Of a stretch of 64,000 bases of DNA, positions 1-11,410 are shown one piece after another; position 1 is the first letter of the stretch; each line of letters starts with the position of its first letter. The position numbers were made by a program, and so were the translations under genes. Below the pieces are notes generated by a model. It was not told the DNA's origin and searched no databases. It was given only the letters and a program-made list of their open reading frames with translations. The stretch spans positions 6,988,001 to 7,052,000 of the forward strand of contig NC_068562.1 in the NCBI RefSeq assembly GCF_022201045.2, given 5' to 3'. This DNA is from Citrus sinensis. Its lineage: Eukaryota; Streptophyta; Magnoliopsida; Sapindales; Rutaceae.

Positions 1-1061
1 TAAAAATTGCATAGTTATAGGATGATCTTGAGTGAATAATAGCTTCTCATTTTCTTTTCCTGCATGCTTTGCTTCCGTTCCCTACTCTGTCTTTTGTTAA
101 ACCAGGACCAGCTGGTCCGGTGTAATGAGTGATGTAATAAAAAAAAAAAGAGGAAGTAAAATGACATGGTGATAGAGTGTACTCGGATCTACTGCTCATT
201 AAATGGGCACATCTGCAGATGCCCAAAAGGGAATCTGGACCACCATGATCCTTAATTACTTCATGGCCGATGTTAATGGATGGCTCGGATTTGATCAAGT
301 TAACCGAAGTCCTGGTGTTCCCGATCTACCAGCCTCTACAACTACAAAGTTGACTCAAGTAGTACCATACTAAGTTTATTAATTCACTCATTAAAATTTA
401 AAACCTATCTGCATTGCTGATTGTCTCAGATATTGATGCATTTATTCTCCTTTTAAATAAGTGGGGAGTCTGCAGCAATGGATTCTTTTTCCTTTTATAG
501 AAATAAGTCTTGAGAGAAAAGCAAAAGGCACTGCAGTCTAGGCAAGATTTCTTCTGATCTTTATATGGTCATGCAGGTTTTTTTTTATCCTTTTCCTTTT
601 CTTTTCTTTTTTGGCAGACCCCAAAAAAGGGAGCTGTTATTCTAGCCTTATGGAACGGAGTTGGACAGCTCATAGAGTATATCAGATTGGTTTGAGTAAG
701 CAAAAGAGAAAGTGGCTTGTACTAAAAGAAAAGACCAAGATAAAAGCTGAAAAGGAAACCTCACTGTTGTTTCTAACCCATGACTTTGCTTGTGAAGCAA
801 CCAAATCTCCATACCAATGAATGTTAAAGAGAGGCTGAGGAGAAATCCAAGAAACTTTTAGAGGTTCTGGGGAAATGGGAGTTTGATTGTTTTGTCTTTT
901 CTCATTTTCCTGGTTATATACTTGAGCAGTCATGCATGGCCTCATCCAGCTAGTAAAGTTTGTGTGCTTTTAAGACATTAATATCTCTATCGCTCTTTTT
1001 CCCTCTGCCATCATCATTTAAGTTCATTGTCATAATCATCATCACTTGAAGTCTTGAAGAA
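1..1061. other. Intergenic, upstream of EPFL gene
   Basis: No coding exon is recognisable on either strand; the open frames here are short and match no family I know. The stretch just before the EPFL start codon is pyrimidine-rich and is presumably its promoter and 5' leader. No repeat with clear ends was seen. Confidence 0.5.
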
Positions 1062-1789
1062 ATGGAGAGAAGGTTATGCTGCTTTTTGTTGTTACTAGCC
1101 ATTCAAATTGTGAGTTGGGTTTCTGCAACAAGCAGGCATTTTGCACCAAATGATGGTGTTGGTATTGGTAGTCATCCACCTGGTAATTAACTTATATATG
1201 CTGAAACTCCACCCCCTATTTTTTTGGGCAATGATTATATCTATTAGTTTTTCTCTTTAGACCAAAAAATAGCCTTTTGCATATCAAAACTTAATTACTT
1301 TTACATGATTTCTTTTTTAAGCTTCCATTTGACTTAAAAGTATCACAACCATGCCCTATTTTTCCTTATGAAAAAAATCTTCTTCGGCTTTAGCTTGTGA
1401 AGAAACACAGTACTAACCAAACTTCATTGCCTTCTGAGTTACAGGCCAGAGCCCGCAGGCTTTACCAGTCACCATAGACCCAAATTCGAGCTCAAAAGAG
1501 GTGTGCCTGTCTCTTTCTCTCTTCTCTGTTCTTCCGTTGTGTCTGTCATTAACAAATGTTTTGACAAAATACAACCTTTGTTTTGTTCTCTTTGAAGGGT
1601 TATAATTTCGATAGCAAAATAGGATCAACCCCTCCAAGCTGTGAGAACAAGTGTTATGGATGCATTCCATGTGAAGCCGTACAAGTGCCCACAACCAGCA
1701 AGCAGCGCAGCCAGTTGGGTATTCAGTACGCAAATTATGAGCCTGAGGGTTGGAAATGCAAGTGTGGCCCTTCTATTTACACCCCATGA
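1062..1789 (+). CDS. EPFL: EPIDERMAL PATTERNING FACTOR-like secreted peptide
   Basis: Three exons fit: 1062-1182, 1445-1500 and 1598-1789, all with GT-AG introns, giving a 122-residue precursor. The N-terminus (MERRLCCFLLLLAIQIVSWVSA) looks like a signal peptide: two arginines, then a leucine-rich core ending in SA. The mature part starts near GSTPPSC and carries six cysteines (PPSC, NKC, YGC, IPC, WKC, KC) and the family ending YEPEGWKCKCGPSIYTP. EPFL peptides are apoplastic ligands of ERECTA-family receptor kinases and TMM, and control stomatal spacing, inflorescence growth and leaf margins. The motif CEAVQVPT recalls the EPFL1/2/3/8 side of the family more than the stomatal EPF1/EPF2, but the exact member is not assigned. 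The start ATG is the first in frame before the hydrophobic segment. Confidence 0.9.
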
Positions 1790-2432
1790 ATGAATGACTC
1801 AACCCACAACTACAACAACAGAGATTCTTCCAATTCCTCTCTCTTTTTATCATCTCAATATTGTTGTACAAAAGCTCAGATTGGCATGGCTATTTGAAAA
1901 TGTTAGTTGAGACTAGTAAAATAGTTGGTGTAGTAGCTAGAAATTTTATTTCTTTTAAACAAACGGAATGTATTTGGCCTTTTTCTCTTTTCCTTTCCTA
2001 GGAATGCCGGTGGGGGTTGGTTCATAAATTCATATAGTGCAATTGGCATTAAGGGGAGGCAAGTCGTTTTCGCAATTTATAACCATAAGCTTACAAGTTT
2101 CAACTTTCAAGTGAGTGCCAGTATTCTTTATTTAATAAGAGAGATTCAAATAACCTCTGTTAATTATAAGTAACGAAATAGGTGGTTCACAATCACTTAA
2201 AGAGCGAGTGAATTTATACAAACTGGTAAAGGAATTTTCATTTATTTTTGTTTAAATTCTAATCACAACAAACATGACCAATCATATAATGAAAATGATT
2301 TATTGATACCAAAACGCTCATGGAAGTCATTTTTTCTTAGTGACCAAAAAGCCCTTTTTAACCATGAACTTATAAATTGCTTCAACAACAACAACAAACT
2401 CTTCTCACTCACTCGATCATAATTCCACAAAA

Positions 2433-4413
2433 ATGGCTCACATCTTAGCATCCGATGTAAGGCTCTCTTTTATTCTCATCTCTATAACTGAAAGCCACTC
2501 TTATTCCATTATTCAGCAGCATTAAATTCTTTTTTGATCTTTTTAATCTAAAATTTATATCTGTACTGTATGTGATCTGCTATAAAGATTCTCTGTTTTT
2601 ATATACTCTGTTTGGTTGCAGAGAATTTGTGGGAAAAGGATACATATTGAAAAATTTTATTGATCTTTCTCCGATAAAAATGAAACGAAATATTCTGGAT
2701 TACATTATCTTCACAACCAAACATGGGTTAAAAATTATTACTCTATACCCGTCGTTGTGTTGTTGAGATTTGATCTAAAATGTTCCTGATCTGTTTACTC
2801 TGTTCATACATGCTCTGTTTTTATTTGCTCTGTTTTCTTGATGAGAAAATGAAGGGGAAAGAAAAAGAACATTGAAATGTGAGGGATTTTATTAATCTGA
2901 ATAAAACACAAACTACATTTTCTTCTTCTTATTAAAAAAAGGGGGAGAGAATCTTTTTTTTTTTTGTGTGTATTTGTTTAGATAAACTATGATTATCATG
3001 TTTTAGAAATTCAATTAAGGGTGTTGCTGATCATAAATGACTCATAATTAATAGACACATGTCATGTGAGGTACATTTGCATGAATTCAAAAGCATAATC
3101 TATGCTTGGTTGTTGGCTCTCAAGCTTTTCAAAGGCTGACAAAATGACAGGATTGAATGCTGGTAGCATTCTAATACTCCGGTGGTTTGTAATATTTTAT
3201 AGGATTGCTGCCCTTCGGTGAAAAACATTCTTCTTCTAGATTCTGAAGGGAAACGTGTAGCAGTCAAGTATTTCTCTGATGAGTGGCCAACAAACAATTC
3301 AAAATTAGCTTTCGAGAAAGCTTTGTTTGCAAAGACCTTGAGGACGAATGCCCGAATGGAAGGTATGCTTCGGTAACTAACCTGTTTTGTATCAAGGTGT
3401 CGTGGCATTTAATTCGCATATATTGTGGAATATAATCACTAGCTGTCAAGTAAAAGTACGTGCATACACGGCACATTATCTGTTGCGCTTTCAGAACTAG
3501 CTGTCGAGACAACAATCCTAAGACTTGCTTATGATCATATGCAGCTGAGATTGTTATGTTCCAGGACAACATTGTTGTCTACAAGTTTGTTCAGGACCTG
3601 CACTTCTTTGTTACAGGAGGTGATCATGAAAATGAACTCCTCTTAGCCGCTGTTCTTCAAGGCTTCTTTGATGCAGTCACACTTCTCCTCAGGTATTTTA
3701 TTTCTGATTCTGCTTGCTGCTACTTTCTTCAGTTCAGCCATTCATCATTTCCTTTCAATACAATGCAGGAACAATGTGGACAAAAGAGAGGCCCTTGAGA
3801 ACCTGGATCTCATCTTCCTATGCCTCGATGAGATTGTGGATCAAGGGTATTTATTTCCCAGGACCTAACAGCTTAAAACTTTTGGGTTTAACATCTCAAT
3901 TGGGTATCCGATTCCCGTCTTTTATGTCGCAAAAGCCCATTATTTATTCACGCACTTCACTTTGGTGCACTGCAGGATAATACTTGAAACAGATCCCAGT
4001 GTGATAGCAGGAAAGGTAGCAATCCACAGCATGGATGGAGCGGCCCCTTTGGCTGAGCAGGTGATGCACTTATCTATCTTTATGCACTGTTTGCTTCGGC
4101 TATAAGCAACATATAATTAATGAACCAACGTTAATGCTTTTGCATAAAGTAAGATCTGGTTATATACATTGGTGTAGGCCACACAAGCCAACAGCACTAA
4201 CCCCACTAACACCAACGTTTTAACATTCTCTTTATCACCCAATAATTTGGGATATCTTGAGTACGAGACTTTTGCTTTATGTAACTTTTAAGTGTTAACT
4301 TAATCAAATCCTAGGAACTGGGCCACTCATCTATGTTCTTTTTGGAAGTGCAGACTATATCTCAGGCACTGGCAACAGCAAGAGAGCACTTGACAAGAAC
4401 ACTTCTCACATGA
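2433..4413 (+). CDS. Coatomer subunit zeta (COPI)
   Basis: Six exons fit: 2433-2456, 3203-3362, 3545-3692, 3769-3846, 3976-4060 and 4354-4413. They encode 184 residues, close to the usual 175-185. The protein starts [20 protein letters not shown], continues with [18 protein letters not shown] and [16 protein letters not shown], and ends [15 protein letters not shown]. These are hallmark stretches of plant zeta-COP. It is the small longin-fold subunit that pairs with gamma-COP in the F-subcomplex of COPI and acts in Golgi-to-ER and intra-Golgi vesicle transport. The tiny first exon of eight codons is separated from the rest by a 746-bp intron; the start was chosen because it joins in frame and places the longin fold at the right distance. 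No lesion was seen. Confidence 0.93.
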
Positions 4414-5409
4414 CACACAATCTGTGTGGGGCTGGGCACAGAGAGAAATTTGACTCGGCGTTCTTTTTGTTCTTTGTCTATTTGAATGTTTTTTTTAACT
4501 AATCATACAATAAGCATCAAGATCTAGACGACGTTTAGAGCTAGCATTGAAATGAGCATGTAGCTAAGCTCATCATTTGCTTGGTCCCTTTTGTTTGGGG
4601 ATAGCTATGCTGCTCGGGGCCTGTGGGCTATTTAACCCAGTAAAATTTTCATAAAAGATGCATGTCCTATACAGACACATTTCCTTTTTTGTATTACATA
4701 ACACTCTTTTTATTTGGATGTTGTATCTCATGGATTGGGTAAAGGTGAAATTAATTTATTGACTTAATTATGAGATTCAATACCCTTAGACTACCGTAAT
4801 CGGACTCTACGTACACATACCTCTTTGTATAAATAAATGTTAAAAAGACAAAAGTATTGGATTTAAAAGATTTGAAATATGAACGAAATATTTAGTGAAA
4901 TGTTTGCATTTTAATAATTTATGGACAAAAAAATCTATCCATTTTTAATTTGATACATTCTGTCTTGTTAGTTTTGAGATATAATTTACATTCAGTTTTA
5001 TATAAAACAGTTCACAAATATGCAAAATAAACCTTCTTCAAAACACCTAATCGCATATTTTATTTAACCATTCGTACAATATACTTTAACAAAAAGAGTT
5101 TTTAAAAAAATATATATAATTTTTATTATCAAAAAAATAATTATGATCTCAAAAAAAGCTTTTAGAAACAAATAAATAATTTCAATTTGCTAAAGATAAT
5201 CTCGATACTGCTTGAAAGAAAATTGATATTTGATCCGTAATTTTGTTAAACCGAATTTATTAAATTTTTATTTTTCTTAGGCGATAATCGAGAGATGACC
5301 TATCTCCCGATCTAAGAGATGATTTTGATTTGATTTTAATTACTGCTAAATTCACAAGTATTCCAATAAAATCATTGGAGCTGGATACGGTCGCACGTAC
5401 AGTATCAAC
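4414..5409. other. AT-rich intergenic, no gene seen
   Basis: This begins with the 3' untranslated part of the coatomer zeta gene and then becomes AT-rich sequence without coding frames. I see no repeat with defined ends before the hAT-like MITE at 5410. Confidence 0.5.
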
Positions 5410-5717
5410 TAGGGGTGGGTAAATAACTCGACCCGATTCGATCCGATAAATTCAGGTTCAGATTGGATTTGGATGAAGGCTCTAGCCTGATCAAGTTGGA
5501 TTTTGGGCAACCCAACGACCCGATCCGATTCTAAAATAATATATATATATCAAAGCCAAAACAAGTATAAATCTTTAATTTGATCCGATCCAATCCAAAT
5601 ATATTTAGATCGGATCACATATTTGAGTTGAGTTCGTATATTTTTTATAACCCGATTAACTCAAAATCCGATCGGGTTGATTCAAACCCGGTCCGAACCC
5701 CAGTTTGCCCTCCCCTT
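5410..5717. mobile_element. hAT-like MITE, 308 bp, with 8-bp TSD
   Basis: The left end reads TAGGGGTGGGTAAATAA and the right end, read inward, AAGGGGAGGGCAAACTG. The pair forms an imperfect terminal inverted repeat. Directly outside both ends is the same 8-bp sequence GTATCAAC (5402-5409 and 5718-5725), the target-site duplication expected of hAT transposons. The interior is rich in GATCCGAT/CCGATC-type words, and no transposase is encoded. It is non-autonomous; the perfect TSD suggests a fairly recent insertion. Confidence 0.75.
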
Positions 5718-6375
5718 GTATCAACTCCCGCATAAACTCTAGAACGTCAAAGTCTCAAAGACAAAGTGGCTCGAACGTGTAGAGACTGCTGTGATGAAGA
5801 AAAGGTCAACAAATCTGACGGTCCACAAGACGCGTTACTTGAATCAGAAGACTCCTCGTAGTCAAAAAGCAGTGGTTGGTCCACCACTGCTTAGGATTAT
5901 CACATTGCTGATTGGCCTGTCCCGCGCGACATTGGGAAAAATTAATAATTTTAAAAAATGCCCATTTGAATTTCCCTCTCCTTCTGTTTAAATTTGGTTC
6001 ATGTAATTTGTTGTGAAAGTAAAATTAATTTATCTAAAATTGTTCATACTTTTCGAAATTGAACTTTTATATAACCAGGGGTAGAACTAAGGTTTTTATC
6101 TTATGGGAGCTATAATTGAGAAACAACAAAATTAAATAGGTCATAACACAAAAGTTATAAATCTAATCTAACTTTATGTACTATATAAATAGAATATATT
6201 TCAATTCAGACTTTTTTTTAAAAAAATAAACCCCCAAGCTGTAATATTATTCTGCCCGTGATTATAGCTCACTTTTTATTTTTTTAACCTTTTCTTTAAC
6301 AAAAGTATAGGATAGTAGGATACCCATGTTTTATCAAATAAACTGTCAAAAAATCATCAATGTGGGAAATATTAA
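5718..6375. other. Intergenic, no gene seen
   Basis: AT-rich sequence with one 66-codon open frame (5791-5991) that resembles nothing I recognise and is probably chance. The bases 5718-5725 are the right copy of the hAT-type target duplication. Confidence 0.45.
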
Positions 6376-6814
6376 AGGCCAATTTGATGATGCTTTAGTT
6401 TTTAAACAATCATATGTATTTTGTCAATCCTACTGTTAAATTGCTATAAGAATATAAATGATTGAAATGACGTAATGTTGAATAAAATTTATTTATACAT
6501 TTATAATAATTGATAACTAAAATGAATATTTTATTTTATTATTTTTATTTTTATTCTATTATCTCAATACTATTGATAAAAGTAATAATAATCTCTTTAA
6601 ATTTCTCATTTTATTTTCTTGTTGAATAAGGATAAATAGATGTGAAATTATTTTAATTATAAAACTTATTCTCAAAATTAAATTTTAAAAATCTACACCA
6701 TCTTATTTATCAAGATTATTGTAAGTTAGAGTGATTTTAAAAGAATTTAACAAACATCAAAACTAACGTTTCAAAATTACTTTCGAGTATTTAAAAAACA
6801 ATCTCAAATGGCCC
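6376..6814. mobile_element. Tourist-like (PIF/Harbinger) MITE, about 439 bp
   Basis: The left end AGGCCAATTTGATGATG and the right end read inward GGGCCATTTGAGATTG form an imperfect inverted repeat. A TAA lies outside each end (6373-6375 and 6815-6817), matching the 3-bp TAA/TTA duplication of PIF/Harbinger elements. The interior is AT-rich and non-coding. Confidence 0.55.
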
Positions 6815-7343
6815 TAAGAATAACGACGACATGCTTTCTATGACGACCTAAAATTTTTTTTAAATTATATTATAGACAAGAAAGATTATGGTTCTTTATA
6901 AATTAGATCTTCAAATCATGCTTATTTATTTTGGCCTATGTTACTTATGATTCATTAGACAATAATCCATACATCTTCTTTCAACTTTAATCTTTAAATA
7001 CCATATATCATTGTATAATGCCCTGGACCAAAATTTCTAGTGCCGCTAAACAAATTTTATTTTAGCTTAATGGCTATATTTACGTTTCAGGACTTTAAAA
7101 AAAAACGTTGAGAATATTAAAAATGAATTATAAAAAGGATCTTTCAATGCCTTTTCTTTTATCTTTTTTTCACGTAGGTTCATGTTCAAATTCAAATCCT
7201 ACGATCATGGCGGTAACTAAGCATGAATTTCCACAACGACCGACGCGTCCATGCAAGTTGACAAAAAAGGGTGCTTCAAAATGCATTGCTTTGCTTGTTT
7301 CCTGAGTAGTGGAGAATTCAATCATCAAACGCGCACACGCTAA
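6815..7343. other. Intergenic, no gene seen
   Basis: AT-rich spacer between two Tourist-like elements. A 65-codon open frame at 7108-7305 has no recognisable motif. Confidence 0.4.
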
Positions 7344-7719
7344 CCGGTTGCTTATCTCATAATTATTATAAGTGATTATTTAATTTTATAAATTATTATT
7401 AAAATTTTTGTTGTTATTTAATTAGTTTTTAATACAATTTTTGAAGGTTAAATAAATTATTTTACGTCTATTAACAAACACTCAATTTTTAAGATTTTCG
7501 AAATAAAGGTTGAAATGCTTTTATCAAATGTAAAAATTATAAAATATCTTGGACTTATTTAATGATTTTTTTTAATAACATAACTTAAAAAAATAATCTA
7601 TTAAATTAATTTTATAATTTTTAATAAAAGTTATCATTGACAACTAAACAACTGAAATGTTTTGAATAAAAACTCTATTCAAATAAGTACTATTTGAAAA
7701 GATGTTATCAAACAGAGCC
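7344..7719. mobile_element. Possible Tourist-like MITE
   Basis: The right end, read inward, is GGCTCTGTTTGATAAC, a very typical Tourist/Harbinger terminus, followed outside by TAA (7720-7722). A TAA at 7341-7343 followed by CCGGTTGCTTATC is the best left-end candidate, but that inverted match is weak. The right end is firm, the left end tentative. Confidence 0.4.
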
Positions 7720-8206
7720 TAACGAGACTGAAAAGGAACCGTTTCGAATAATAAATTTTTAAACACATTAAAAGTAATATATATCAATTATATAACGAAC
7801 AAATAATATCATGTCATGTGTTCATTTATTTTAAAAAGATGTAAAGGATAATTAAATTAAATTAAATTAAATTGCACGTCACATACTCAATAATTAGTTA
7901 GCATTATCGCTGCACTATATACTTTCTTGCTAGGAAAACACGAAAGAATCATTGTAGGGTCGGTTTCTAGCCGTCGCCAATAGACACGATAATCACAAAA
8001 AATCCCAATATAAAAAGGAATTATCAATCAACAAATGCATCACAAAACAAACTATTTAAAACCCCGATGACTACTCCTTAATTAGCCAGTGGTGATTCAC
8101 AAAAATATGTTCACCTAAAAACATTTGATAATGTTAAAGAGTTTGGAATGTTCCACGAACAATTGTCATTTGCTGTTCGTGCTGCTACCGACCCTTTTAA
8201 TTAAGT

Positions 8207-8211
<5 letters not shown>

Positions 8212-8241
<30 letters not shown>
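8212..8241. repeat. (ATT)n microsatellite
   Basis: About ten consecutive ATT triplets, read directly from the sequence. Confidence 0.85.
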
Positions 8242-8242
<1 letters not shown>

Positions 8243-9424
8243 GTTATTCATCAAAATTTCTAACAATTAAAAATAGTGAAAATATTAAGTCGCTGCACTG
8301 CATGCTGCATAAAATTTAATAAAGACAAATTAGACAATAGGGAAATTGATGAGGCAATATTGGGCAACGTACGTCAATCAAATGAAAAGAAATGAATTAA
8401 TTATTGATTGTTGCCAACCTTTTCCCTTAACTTTAAGTCATCGTCTTAATCCAAATTCTCTATTTAAACCCATAATTGATTTGGTCTCCCGAAAGAAACC
8501 GGCAACCCACTACATAAATTAATTACAAGGACATTGTAGACATGCAACAACAATAAATATTTAATTTAGTATAATTATAATAATATTCAATTTTAATATT
8601 TGATTTTGGTACAAGACGTGATGGTCGTGGCGTGCACCCATGAACTAATTGCAATTTTAAATTTCAATCATTATTGGGCATGTCGCCCGTCGAGTATTTT
8701 ATCATAGCTCAATATTTTATAATGTAGATATTTAAGATAATAATAATAATTATTATTATTATGAGGAGATCATTTGATCCTCTTGACTCTTGCCAATTAA
8801 GAAAGTACATTTTTTTTTTTTTTTTTTGCTTTCAAATAATGAATTCTTATGTAGTCGAAATATTATGAATAATCTCCAGATCATTTGATATTAATCAAAT
8901 TATATAAAGAAATTCTCCTTTAATTGATAGAATCCATGACTTTAGCAACAAGTTTCAAGAATGGATAAAGCATGTACAATCTGAAAAGCTTATTTTTGTA
9001 ATCAATTTCTAGGCAGTACTCTTGAGACGCTGCCAAGGCCACCTTGATATAATAAATAATCCAAATAGAAAAATAAAAAGCATTTATTAAATTAATTAAT
9101 TTATGATGTTTTGGTAGAAATTAATGGAACAAAAATTTGCGCCACAACGAATCAATGAGAAAGAAAAATTTTTTGCCGTCCTCAGACGACCTTACATCCA
9201 CACGACATTGTTGGTAATCTGCCAACTATATAAAAATTGGAAAAACAAAAAAAGTGAAAATTATTTAATAAAAATTGAATCATTGATTAAAAAAATAAAA
9301 AATGGCTGTGCCTAGATTAATCCGTCTGGTGGTGAATGGCAGGCCTCAACTTGGGATCCACGTCGGCCTTCTTAATAAACCATCAGTGCGATCACAACCG
9401 TGTGATTTGATTACATTTCTAACC

Positions 9425-9425
<1 letters not shown>

Positions 9426-9451
<26 letters not shown>
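9426..9451. repeat. (AT)n microsatellite
   Basis: About 12-13 AT dinucleotides in a row in the 8-kb gap between coatomer zeta and the flippase gene. Confidence 0.85.
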
Positions 9452-9455
<4 letters not shown>

Positions 9456-9675
9456 ACAAAATTGACCATCAAAACATGCTCTCCCTGTGCAGATATATTC
9501 TGGGAACAGATCTGCATATCTGTTATCCAGTGCAGCATTTACTGGTGAAAATACCATAAATTTAATCCTGCTTCTAGCATTATGTTCCAATGGATAGGGG
9601 ATTATTTTGCTTATTCTTGCTAAGGGATTTGAGAATAACTTTTATTATTCAATTTTTTACCTTCATAAGCAAAGC

Positions 9676-10245
9676 TTTTAAACGAAGTAATTTTCTTAAC
9701 ATGGTACTAAATTAAGCGAAGGTTTTGAGTACGATTTTCCGCTTACAAAGTTGTTTCAACTTTCAACTCACTGTTTTGATCTTTGAAATCTAATAAATTT
9801 TAAAATTAGATTTGTTTCACATTATAAGAGGAGTAATACTAGATGTTCAATTTTTTTTCCCCAAATAACTATTTTAAATGATGTGGCATTTATCAATTGG
9901 TTGTTGAAGTAGTCTTTTCAAATGAAGTAATTTTCTTAACATGGTACTAAATTAGGTTTTGTGTATGTTTTTTCACTTACAAAATCGATTCAACTTTTAA
10001 CTTACTGTTTTGATCTCCGGGATCTAACAGACTTTAGAATTAGATTTGTTTCACATTATAAGAGGGGTAGTGCTATATATTTCATTTTTTTTTATCCCAA
10101 ATAATTAAGGCATTAATTAATTAATTAATTTCTTGGGATAATACAATTAATTCATTGGATTTTTGTAAAGAGTTATCAACTAATTAATGAATACCACATC
10201 ATTTGAGATAAAAAATTTAAGATACCTATCATTACTCTTATAAGG
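9676..10245. repeat. 240-bp tandem duplication with MITE-like inverted end
   Basis: The words GAAGTAATTTTCTTAACATG at 9684 and again at 9924 begin two similar units about 240 bp apart; both continue through TTAGATTTGTTTCACATTAT. Each unit also has a segment starting GAGTAAT or GGGTAGT that runs into a T-rich tract, and this segment reappears inverted near 10190-10242 (CATTACTCTTATAA). The arrangement suggests a small inverted-repeat element that was duplicated in tandem together with its flank. Ends and family are not certain. Confidence 0.5.
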
Positions 10246-10534
10246 GAGAGTTGTTTTGTTGGCACTCTGGTTTGATCTCTCTAGACCCACACGAGTTATT
10301 CGAAATCAAATATTCTATTATTTATATAAAATGAGAGAATATTACCTATTAACTTAAGTTTTGAGATTAAAGATTTCTTTAATAAATTTGATATCAGTAT
10401 ATGCACGCTCTGTAAGAAAAAAAAAATAATTTTAAATGAATTTTACTTGGGACATAGAAAAACTGTTTCATAAATGATTATTGCAACACAATTGTATATA
10501 AAGAACCAAGAGGGAAATAGGGATTTAGATTTTA

Positions 10535-11407
10535 TGTTGTGTTTACTTGCTGGAGTGGGAGTGAGGAGTGTGGATTCCTCCCACTCTAGCGTTTACTTCC
10601 TCTAAATGGGAAGGGAGTGGGAATCCCACTCCGTGGGCCCCACCCATTTTTGGAGTGGGGAGTGGGAGTGGGAATCCACTCCCACCTCTCCCTTTTTTAC
10701 CCTTTTATTTTTTTTAATTTAATTTAATTTAATATTTTATAATTAATAAAATAAAATAAATATTATTATATTTATTTGAATAATATTATTATATTTATTT
10801 GAATAATAATATTATATTTAACTAAATAATAATTTGCATTGATTCTAAGTTAAAATTATTTTAAAATAATATTATTATATTAATAGAGAATTAATAAATG
10901 TAATATTATTATATTTATTTTAAAAATAATATTATTATATTTATTTTAAAAATAATAGTATTATATTTATTTAATATTAATAATAATAAATAGTTTGTTC
11001 TAAGAAAATATTAATTTTGTAATAAATAATATTATATTATTATTTTATATAATAATAAATTTAATATAATTATATTAAATAAAATAAAATAAGGTTTCAT
11101 TTTGTATTAAAATTAATAATTATAATAAATTTACAAATATAATAAAATAAATATTATTCATTAAATATATTTTTTATTAGTTTTGTAATTAAAAACTATA
11201 ATTCTTTAAATAAGGATAAAATTGTAATTTGAAACTATTTACTCCCAATCCAAGACAAAGTAAACACATAAATTAGATTCTGATCTCTAATCCATACTTT
11301 CATTCCAGTGTAAGTAAACAACCTACTCTCACTCCCACTCCACACTCCCAATCCTAGGATTCCCACTCCTCAGAATTACCAATCTAATCCAAAAAGTAAA
11401 CGCTACC
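10535..11407. mobile_element. Harbinger-like non-autonomous element, about 873 bp
   Basis: The left end TGTTGTGTTTACTTGC and the right end read inward GGTAGCGTTTACTTTTTGG form an imperfect inverted repeat. TTA lies outside both ends (10532-10534 and 11408-11410). Both subterminal regions carry several copies of GGAGTGGGAGTG-like words, in opposite orientation at the two ends, and repeated GTTTACTT or AAGTAAAC words. The centre (about 10700-11200) is almost purely A/T, made of ATT and AATA repeats. No transposase is present. Confidence 0.6.
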
Positions 11408-11410
11408 TTA

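Larger units (their letters stand above)
7720..9669. other. AT-rich intergenic with microsatellites
   Basis: No coding exon was recognised. The stretch holds a TTA/ATT run near 8212-8241, a T homopolymer of about 18 near 8810 and an AT dinucleotide run near 9426-9451. The 85-codon frame at 9302-9559 crosses the AT run and looks accidental. Confidence 0.5.

Noticed and set aside
8125-8319. 64-codon frame with a tyrosine run
   Set aside because: It is the translation of an ATT microsatellite, not a gene.
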